Origin: JBBTVP01 sp038063175
GTDB lineage: Bacteria; Patescibacteriota; Minisyncoccia; UBA6257; 1-14-0-10-40-38
Direction of reading: 5' to 3'
Length of the DNA stretch: 46,155 bases
Assembly (NCBI GenBank): GCA_038063175.1
Contig: JBBTVP010000007.1
Location: forward strand, 1-46,155
Shown: positions 41,447 to 46,155 of the stretch, piece after piece
Layout: every line of letters begins with the position of its first letter
Numbering within the stretch: the first letter of the stretch is position 1
The notes under the pieces: model-generated
Databases searched by the model: none
Told to the model about the DNA's origin: nothing
Seen by the model: only the letters and a program-made list of their open reading frames with translations
Position numbers and translations under genes: made by a program

Positions 41447-43489
41447 CTATTTTCCACTGCGTCCTGTAGCTTCCTTATCTCTGCGCCGTCGGAAAATGAA
41501 GTAGATTGCGCCGAGAATCGCAAGTGCAACGATCCATCCGACTAAAACATTTCCGGTTCCCAAGGTGAGGAGGTTCAGAGTGGCAGAGAGGAAGCCACCG
41601 TTGTCTGATCCTGTTTCACTCTCGGTTTCAGTCGCAGTTTCGGTTTCTTCAAGGGCGGCTTCGAGATCCAGTTCAGTGTCAGCATTGATTCCCTCGAGCA
41701 GATCGATTTCACGAAGGGTTTGTGGCGCTTGGCTCACCGGACTCTGAAAACTTACAAGTGCAAGTCCAGGATTATTTGGCTGCTGGGGAGGCGGGATCGT
41801 ACCAGATCCGCCGGGTGGCGGTGGCGGAATCGGAGTAGTGATACTTCCATTGCCTGTTCCTCCGCCACCACTGTTGCCGCCGGAAGGAGGCGGGGGAGGG
41901 GGAGGATTTTGAACAGTTTCAACAGCCGCAAAATTAGATGCCTTTGTTGCGGTGAATGTGCATACGCCAAGCGCTACGACACAAGCTGAAGGTGAACCAA
42001 TCCCGTCACTTGTCCATCCACCGGTTCCGGTCGTTGAACGAAGAATTCCGAGTGTTACCCCGTCGAATCCAGAACCGACGAAAAGAGAAAATTGGACAGG
42101 CGCGCTCATCACGGTTTCGACTCCAGGAAGCCCCCACTGAATTGCGGCACGAGGGGTAACACTTCCCGGAAAACCACTAAGTGAAGAAAGGGCAACACTG
42201 TCCGCGCTAAATGCGTTCACATTGATTGGCTGCGCATCGCTTCTTGTGAATTGGGTTCCGGCAGAAACCGTAACAAGGGTTTGTCCTCCGTTCGAGGTGA
42301 TCAGTGTCGACGAAGTATCAAGCGCGAATGTCTCGTGCGTCATCGCAGGATCACCGGAGAGCGGAACAAATTTAATTCCGACAATATCGTAAAAGTGAAC
42401 GATGCCGAAATTTTTATTAGTTTCGCCTTGGCCGCTTGTCTGGATATCGGCCGTATAGGTAGCTGGATTTAGCGGAAACGTATGGCGCCAATCAGAGGGA
42501 AGATGTTCCTGGATAAACCACGAACCGAGTTCATCCGGAGCAAAAATAAATTGATATTCTCCATTCGGAGCAGTCGCCACATTCTTAGTAGTGCCGCCGG
42601 TTGCGGTAACTGACCAACCCGGCAGCGCAGGTTCGGGATAAACTCCACTTGGCTGCCAGATACCATCAGCATTCAAGTCGTGCCATGAAAATCCGGATAC
42701 CATCGCATACGCAAAGTTCCCAAAATTCAGATTCGCTATTATCTGATTCAATCCAAGAGTCACCTTGTAGGTATCACGCCCGATTGGACTTGTTCCGGTA
42801 GCCGGGATCGTAAGCGCGTCGGATGAGGCATTATGTGGGATTGGTTCAATTGTGCCAATCGCGGGGATAGAAGAAACTGGTATTGGATCAATTGGCGCAT
42901 AGGGAAACGGTACGACATCTGGAGGCACGGTAGTACCCCATGGATCAGCAGAAAGCGGTCCGCTCGGAAATGTCTGAATCCAACGAGGCGGTTTGCCAAT
43001 CTCGCGAACAATGTAGATACCGACGGGGAGATTAGCGAAAGCATAATTTCCAGTAGCGTCGGTCATTGCCGTTCCAATAGGGGCTACGTCCGCATTAGGA
43101 TTGAACAGGTAGAGTTCAACGGTCCAGTCGGGAAGCCCGGGTTCGCCGGGAGTAAACTGATGATTGCCGTCTATATCCTCGAATACCATTCCCGAGATTT
43201 TCCCAGCCGGGACTGGGGGTGGAACAAAAACAGTTGGTTCAATAGGCGTGAAGTAGCCACCTGACCCGCCGCCAGGCGATGGTGATCCGGAAACCGGAAC
43301 AACGTCTACTTCACTAAGGGGTGCAACTGACGAGGAATCCGTTGAAGAAACCGCCGCATCGGCATCTGAAAATGCGTGAGCGGGAATTGGCCCGGAAAAC
43401 GACGTAACAATAGAAATAATCGTGAGGAATGCGGAGAGGGAAGATATGACCGATCGCCCCCGGCGCAACCTCAAAAAATGGTTGACCAT
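41447..43489 (-). CDS. SdrD-B-repeat surface protein with C-terminal anchor
   Basis: 680 residues from ATG 43489, chosen because the -10 box ends just upstream; TTG 43498 lies inside that box. Signal-like N-terminus (about 12-40, ending AHA). A Ser/Pro-rich stretch follows, then Cna/SdrD-B-like domains: GKISGMVFEDIDGNHQFTPGEPGLPDW with TDATGNYAFANLPVGIYIVREI, and a second starting MVSGFSWHDLNADGIWQPSG. After further beta domains come a PPPP-rich linker (about 545-590), an acidic ETETES run, a membrane helix (about 655-672) and a basic end. It is probably a large adhesin-like protein, not LPXTG-anchored since no sortase motif is seen. Confidence 0.87.
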   Translation of the reverse strand: MVNHFLRLRRGRSVISSLSAFLTIISIVTSFSGPIPAHAFSDADAAVSSTDSSSVAPLSEVDVVPVSGSPSPGGGSGGYFTPIEPTVFVPPPVPAGKISGMVFEDIDGNHQFTPGEPGLPDWTVELYLFNPNADVAPIGTAMTDATGNYAFANLPVGIYIVREIGKPPRWIQTFPSGPLSADPWGTTVPPDVVPFPYAPIDPIPVSSIPAIGTIEPIPHNASSDALTIPATGTSPIGRDTYKVTLGLNQIIANLNFGNFAYAMVSGFSWHDLNADGIWQPSGVYPEPALPGWSVTATGGTTKNVATAPNGEYQFIFAPDELGSWFIQEHLPSDWRHTFPLNPATYTADIQTSGQGETNKNFGIVHFYDIVGIKFVPLSGDPAMTHETFALDTSSTLITSNGGQTLVTVSAGTQFTRSDAQPINVNAFSADSVALSSLSGFPGSVTPRAAIQWGLPGVETVMSAPVQFSLFVGSGFDGVTLGILRSTTGTGGWTSDGIGSPSACVVALGVCTFTATKASNFAAVETVQNPPPPPPPSGGNSGGGGTGNGSITTPIPPPPPGGSGTIPPPQQPNNPGLALVSFQSPVSQAPQTLREIDLLEGINADTELDLEAALEETETATETESETGSDNGGFLSATLNLLTLGTGNVLVGWIVALAILGAIYFIFRRRRDKEATGRSGK

Positions 43490-43497
43490 AATACACA

Positions 43498-43526
43498 AAT
43501 ATCCTCGAAATGTATCAAAAAGTCAA
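43498..43526 (-). promoter_or_regulatory. promoter of the SdrD-like gene, leaderless start
   Basis: On the minus strand TTGACT (43521-43526), 17 bases, GATATT (43498-43503). The predicted start near 43491 is within 2-3 bases of the ATG at 43489. Confidence 0.6.
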
Positions 43527-43539
43527 GAGAAGCGGGGGC

Positions 43540-43567
43540 TTGCTTATTTAAGTATACGTGGTATAAT
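43540..43567 (+). promoter_or_regulatory. promoter of the 109-aa protein gene
   Basis: TTGCTT (43540-43545), 16 bases, TATAAT (43562-43567). It overlaps the upstream side of the divergent SdrD-like promoter. Confidence 0.65.
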
Positions 43568-43606
43568 AAAAACAGTCTCGAGTCTCATCCGAACGAAAGG
43601 AGACAC

Positions 43607-43936
43607 ATGGCTCGACAAAAAAACCCGTTCCGGCATCCCGAACTGCGGAACGCTTACGCGGTTTTGTGCGAGTATCTCGTGGAAGACAGACTGATCTCTC
43701 GCCACAAGTTTTTTGGTGCAGGGGCAATCGAAGCATTCTCGCGATGGCAGGCGGAGCATATTGCCGCAAAGAAGTTTCGGAAAATGTTCCAGCTTCCGGA
43801 GCGGACGAAAATCTGCTGCGTTGCCGAGAGAACCCCAGATCGCACGCCGAGGAGTTCTCCACCGACTTCCACGGTGCCGCACAAACCACGCCCGATCCAG
43901 GGCACACTGTTCTCGAACCCCAGCCTCATCCATTGA
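43607..43936 (+). CDS. small hypothetical protein (109 aa)
   Basis: 109 residues from ATG 43607, fixed by AAGGAG six bases upstream; an open frame extends further upstream but has no support. Basic and helical, starting MARQKNPFRHPELRNAY, then EYLVEDRLISRHKFFGAGAIEAFSRWQAEH; two adjacent cysteines (KICCVAE) occur near residue 68 and the last 35 residues are Pro/Ser/Arg-rich and probably disordered. No family recognised. Its stop codon lies in the loop of the terminator hairpin. Confidence 0.7.
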   Translation: MARQKNPFRHPELRNAYAVLCEYLVEDRLISRHKFFGAGAIEAFSRWQAEHIAAKKFRKMFQLPERTKICCVAERTPDRTPRSSPPTSTVPHKPRPIQGTLFSNPSLIH

Positions 43937-43947
43937 GGCGGGGGTTC
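43915..43947. terminator. bidirectional terminator overlapping a stop codon
   Basis: GAACCCC-A-GCCTCA (43915-43928) pairs with TGAGGC-G-GGGGTTC (43934-43947), with one A-G mismatch. The upstream gene's TGA (43934-43936) is the first triplet of the right arm; the DUF456 gene from the other side ends 8 bases away. Confidence 0.8.
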
Positions 43948-43954
43948 TTCATTT

Positions 43955-44437
43955 CTAGAAGAGCGAGGCGATGAGAAATCCAGCCATTCCGGCAATAACC
44001 CCAAGCTTTAAAATAGTCCCCGCGAGGAAGCCAATGAAAGTTCCGACCGCTCCCCGCGTTGCTTCTTCGGCAGTTCTCCCTGCGATAATTTCGCCAAGGA
44101 ATGCTCCGGCGATTGGACCTATGACAATACCAAAAGGGCCCGCAAAGAAAATTCCCAAAAGAAGACCGATACTCGCACCGATGACTCCATAACGGGAGGC
44201 ATTCCACCTGCGCGCGCCGATCACAGGAGCAACAAAGTCAAAAACAACGGTGAGGATTGTAGCTCCGAGGAATAGAAAAACAATCCAGAGTGGTATGGTG
44301 GTGAAATCGGTTACTGCGGCATAGATAAAAAAACCAATCCATGCGACGGGAACTCCCGGGAGAAGAGGAAGGAATATTCCAAGAACCCCTACGAGGAAGA
44401 GCAATACGGCTGCAATAAATGAAATAATTTCTGCCAT
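43955..44437 (-). CDS. DUF456 membrane protein
   Basis: 160 residues from ATG 44437. Five or so membrane helices with Gly-rich turns: GVLGIFLPLLPGVPVAWIGFFIYA, then APVIGARRWNASRYGVIGASIGLLLGIFFAGPFGIVIGPIAGAFLGEI, an AGRTAEEATRGAVGTFIGFLAGTILKL stretch. This arrangement (GxxLPLLPG, then G-rich glycine-zipper-like repeats) is the DUF456 family, of unknown function. It is monocistronic and converges on the small protein gene. Confidence 0.88.
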   Translation of the reverse strand: MAEIISFIAAVLLFLVGVLGIFLPLLPGVPVAWIGFFIYAAVTDFTTIPLWIVFLFLGATILTVVFDFVAPVIGARRWNASRYGVIGASIGLLLGIFFAGPFGIVIGPIAGAFLGEIIAGRTAEEATRGAVGTFIGFLAGTILKLGVIAGMAGFLIASLF

Positions 44438-44524
44438 AGGAAGCAATCAATAACGATATTCACTTTTCATAACGATTTTATGATGGTAGCATATTGGTAA
44501 CCCTTTTGAGGAAAGGTACTAACC

Positions 44525-44644
44525 ATGTGGGAGTTCCTCGGAGTCGTAGGTCTGGCACTCGTGGGAATCTGGGTTGTCGAGGTGATCGTGTTTGCGATCA
44601 GCTATCGGCGAATCCCGCATTCCCCCGGTGGAAGGGTGGGCTAG
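44525..44644 (+). CDS. very small membrane protein (39 aa)
   Basis: ATG 44525 opens 39 codons to TAG 44644, with GAGGAAAGG about eight bases upstream. Sequence begins MWEFLGVVGLALVGIWVVEV: one hydrophobic helix (about 4-25) followed by a short basic tail (YRRIPHSPGGRVG). It is followed by a strong terminator, which supports expression. No family known; a small regulator of a membrane protein is possible. Confidence 0.55.
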   Translation: MWEFLGVVGLALVGIWVVEVIVFAISYRRIPHSPGGRVG

Positions 44645-44670
44645 CCGAAGCGGCTGGCCTTTCGCTAATC

Positions 44671-44697
44671 GGGCGGTGTGCGAAACGCGCACCGCCC
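44671..44697. terminator. terminator after the 39-aa protein
   Basis: GGGCGGTGTGCG / CGCGCACCGCCC, 12 pairs with one G-T, around an AAA loop, then TCACTTTATTT on the plus strand. It also lies at the end of the minus-strand pcd gene. Confidence 0.78.
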
Positions 44698-44698
44698 G

Positions 44699-45016
44699 TC
44701 ACTTTATTTGTTCGATATGTTGTGCGAGTGAAAAATCTTTTTCCGAAAGTCCGCTTACACTGTGTGTCGAGAGTTCGACAATAACCTTTCCATAGGAGAT
44801 AAGGAGATTTGGATGATGGTTCTCCCGATCGGCAATTACCGCGATTTTGTTTGCAAATTGCATCGCGTTTCGAAAGTTGGGAAACAAAAAAGTACGGTGA
44901 AGCGCTTTTGATTTAATGTTCCATCCGGGATGAATATCGCGAGCGAGCTGGCGCGCTTCCATATTGGTAAGTCGCCGTACATCGCCACTTTTTACTTTCC
45001 GGGTCCGAATGGTCAC
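44699..45016 (-). CDS. pterin-4a-carbinolamine dehydratase
   Basis: 105 residues from GTG 45016. The PCD/DCoH fold is marked by ENHHPNL (about residues 65-71), with the His pair of the active site, and by KALHRTFLFPNFRNAMQFANKIA before it and VIVELSTHSVSGLSEKD after it. The enzyme dehydrates hydroxylated tetrahydropterin. A tetrahydropterin-dependent hydroxylase is not in view, so the physiological job is open. The start overlaps the VKOR stop (GTGA). Confidence 0.92.
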   Translation of the reverse strand: MTIRTRKVKSGDVRRLTNMEARQLARDIHPGWNIKSKALHRTFLFPNFRNAMQFANKIAVIADRENHHPNLLISYGKVIVELSTHSVSGLSEKDFSLAQHIEQIK

Positions 45017-45417
45017 AAAAGGAAAAAACTATTTATAAAGAGAAGAAGTGCGGTGAGAGCCGAAAGGAGGCAGTAGAAACAGTAATCCTTGATTGCAATC
45101 ATCTGAATAAGAGTAAGAAATGCAGAATAAAGAGCCCCGGTACCGGTTGCGTATATAAAGGAACGGTTTATGGTGCTGCTTGTCTCGGGGACGAAAATGG
45201 TCACAAGCGCCGCAATAAATAATCCGGCATAAAAAAGGACACCGAGGTATTCGTTCCGGATTCCGAGAATTTTATTCCAGCGGCTTTCAACTACCGCGTT
45301 ACAGTCGTGATCGAGTGGGCAAACGAGCGGCTTTCCTTCCCGATGCTTAAACGCAAGATATGCGGCATTTGCAATGCCGAGAGCCGAAAGAACAATAAAT
45401 GTCGCGGTAAATGGCAC
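45013..45417 (-). CDS. vitamin K epoxide reductase (VKOR) family protein
   Basis: 134 residues from a GTG start. Four membrane helices; C33 and C39 form the outer loop pair (VCPLDHDC) and C113/C116 (CFYC) the active-site pair near the quinone. These enzymes reoxidise thiol oxidoreductases and so drive disulfide formation in exported proteins. No fused thioredoxin domain is present. It sits one base after doxX and overlaps pcd by four bases. Confidence 0.93.
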   Translation of the reverse strand: MPFTATFIVLSALGIANAAYLAFKHREGKPLVCPLDHDCNAVVESRWNKILGIRNEYLGVLFYAGLFIAALVTIFVPETSSTINRSFIYATGTGALYSAFLTLIQMIAIKDYCFYCLLSALTALLLFINSFFLL

Positions 45418-45418
45418 G

Positions 45419-45781
45419 TTACGGATTCGGAGATTCCTTTCGGTGAAGTGCTACGATTGCGAGCGCGGCAGCGAGAAGCCCAATATCTCTAAACACGATA
45501 TCGAGGTTCGTGATATTGGTGATGGTAATTCCAAACATCGTAAGTGCGGCGAGCGCTCCTGCGTAGCGGGCGTGCTTTCCGGAAATAAGCCATAACCCGA
45601 GTGCGATTTCAAAAAGCGAAAATGCGATAAGCAATGGTTCTGCCGGAATAATTGAACGCATCCACGCAGGAAGATAGCCAATCCAGGAATTAGGGTCGAG
45701 AAAAGATGCGGTCGCCGCATAGAGAAGCGTGAGCGCGATGCCGGTACGGAGCAGGAACGAAGGAAGACGAATAGAGTCCAT
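45419..45781 (-). CDS. DoxX-family membrane protein
   Basis: 120 residues from ATG 45781 (an ATG at 45790 overlaps the -10 box). Four membrane helices: LLRTGIALTLLYAATASFLDP, an EPLLIAFSLFEIALGLWLISG segment with the family Glu, LTMFGITITNITNLD and a final helix. DoxX proteins belong to a quinone-linked family often found with thiol redox partners, in line with the VKOR gene next to it. First gene of the doxX-VKOR-pcd operon. Confidence 0.88.
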   Translation of the reverse strand: MDSIRLPSFLLRTGIALTLLYAATASFLDPNSWIGYLPAWMRSIIPAEPLLIAFSLFEIALGLWLISGKHARYAGALAALTMFGITITNITNLDIVFRDIGLLAAALAIVALHRKESPNP

Positions 45782-45809
45782 ACCGATCATAATATCTCGG
45801 TATGGACTC
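45774..45809. promoter_or_regulatory. 13-bp inverted repeat over the doxX promoter and start
   Basis: GAGTCCATACCGA (45774-45786) and TCGGTATGGACTC (45797-45809) are perfectly complementary, with a 10-base centre. On the minus strand the centre and right arm hold TATTAT (45789-45794), 7 bases before ATG 45781, and the left arm includes the start codon. A -35 candidate TTGATG lies at 45813-45818. Confidence 0.7.
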
Positions 45810-45830
45810 CAACATCAAGTAAACTGATTT

Positions 45831-46155
45831 TTAGTGTCCCGCGGTCGTCGCACGCTTAAACGAAAAACCTGAAGATAGAGCATGTGCTTCCGCACTTCCT
45901 CCAAGACGACGCGCCGCGAAGAAGGCAATAAGCGCGATAATGACGATAAGGAGGATCCAACCAAGCGGGATATCAAGACCGAAGAGGGCTGCAAGGAAGC
46001 CAGAAGCGTTCACGGTAAGCGTGAGATAGGCGCTTGTTGACTGTGTTCGGTTTGAAGCGTCTCGCCAATCGGTTACCGCACCGATCACAAGATTGTCGCC
46101 ATCCTGCAATGCATTATCAACTTTCAATTTAAGCTCAAGTTCACCAGAGCTGCCA
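45831..46155 (-). CDS. C-terminal part of a membrane-anchored surface protein (runs off window)
   Basis: The frame is open to the right edge, so only the last about 107 residues are seen. Order: the end of a beta-type domain (DNLVIGAVTDWRDASNRTQSTSAYLTLTV), then a membrane helix (about 25 residues, PLGWILLIVIIALIAFFAA) and a short tail ending FKRATTAGH. The outer domain and fold cannot be named from this piece. A gap of about 50 bases separates it from the doxX operon. Confidence 0.7.
   Translation of the reverse strand, partial: GSSGELELKLKVDNALQDGDNLVIGAVTDWRDASNRTQSTSAYLTLTVNASGFLAALFGLDIPLGWILLIVIIALIAFFAARRLGGSAEAHALSSGFSFKRATTAGH

Noticed and set aside
1..46155. CRISPR array
   Set aside because: No regularly spaced direct repeats were seen; the repeats found are palindromes or short tandem units.

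Overview
The window looks like part of a Candidate Phyla Radiation (Patescibacteria) genome, most likely a parcubacterium. Reasons: reduced, tightly packed house-keeping genes joined by ATGA/GTGA overlaps; protein types I associate with this group (a Cys-rich multi-zinc-ribbon protein, a one-domain RRM protein, a sorbosone-dehydrogenase-like propeller, Pro-rich surface proteins with a C-terminal membrane anchor); a MutY lacking its iron-sulfur cysteines; a tRNA gene with no encoded CCA; and palindromic repeats inserted inside genes. Ribosomal protein bL9 is present, which argues against Microgenomates-type lineages. UAG is used as an ordinary stop.

Region 1 (1-14,000) is accessory DNA. A diversity-generating-retroelement-type reverse transcriptase runs off the left edge. 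It is followed by a zinc-ribbon protein on the minus strand, then xseA (broken by one in-frame amber codon), xseB and a winged-helix-like protein. Next is a phage packaging block: ParB/DNA methyltransferase, TerS and TerL with no portal or capsid genes. Then come a membrane-anchored thermonuclease, a small membrane protein, a heavily structured 380-base intergenic region, a large serine recombinase and a KAP-type P-loop NTPase (possible anti-phage gene). I read this as an integrated element or prophage remnant.

Region 2 (14,000-17,300) holds an EamA transporter, the Cys-rich protein, a hairpin cluster and tRNA-Gln(CTG). Region 3 (17,300-24,050) is a type IV pilus operon: His/Cys membrane protein, PilB-like ATPase, PilC-like platform and three pilin-like or PilX-like proteins. 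A Pro-rich surface protein follows convergently.

Region 4 (25,560-46,155) is core genome: fmt-def with a small gene, an S41 protease, rplI and rpmA overlapping tail to tail, a 3'-5' exonuclease, rnpB, rnhA, a DHH phosphoesterase, pgk, a metallo-beta-lactamase-fold protein, pyrG, surface proteins, a mutY-like gene, FKBP, RRM protein, and a doxX-VKOR-pcd operon.

The most striking point is rnpB (31,218-31,857). Its P3 stem is split by 271 bases that consist almost exactly of a complete GIY-YIG nuclease gene, whose stop codon forms the first base pairs of the 3' P3 strand. Other points worth attention are apparently leaderless promoters, tightly overlapping divergent promoters at rnpB, and a 13-bp inverted repeat over the doxX promoter and start.
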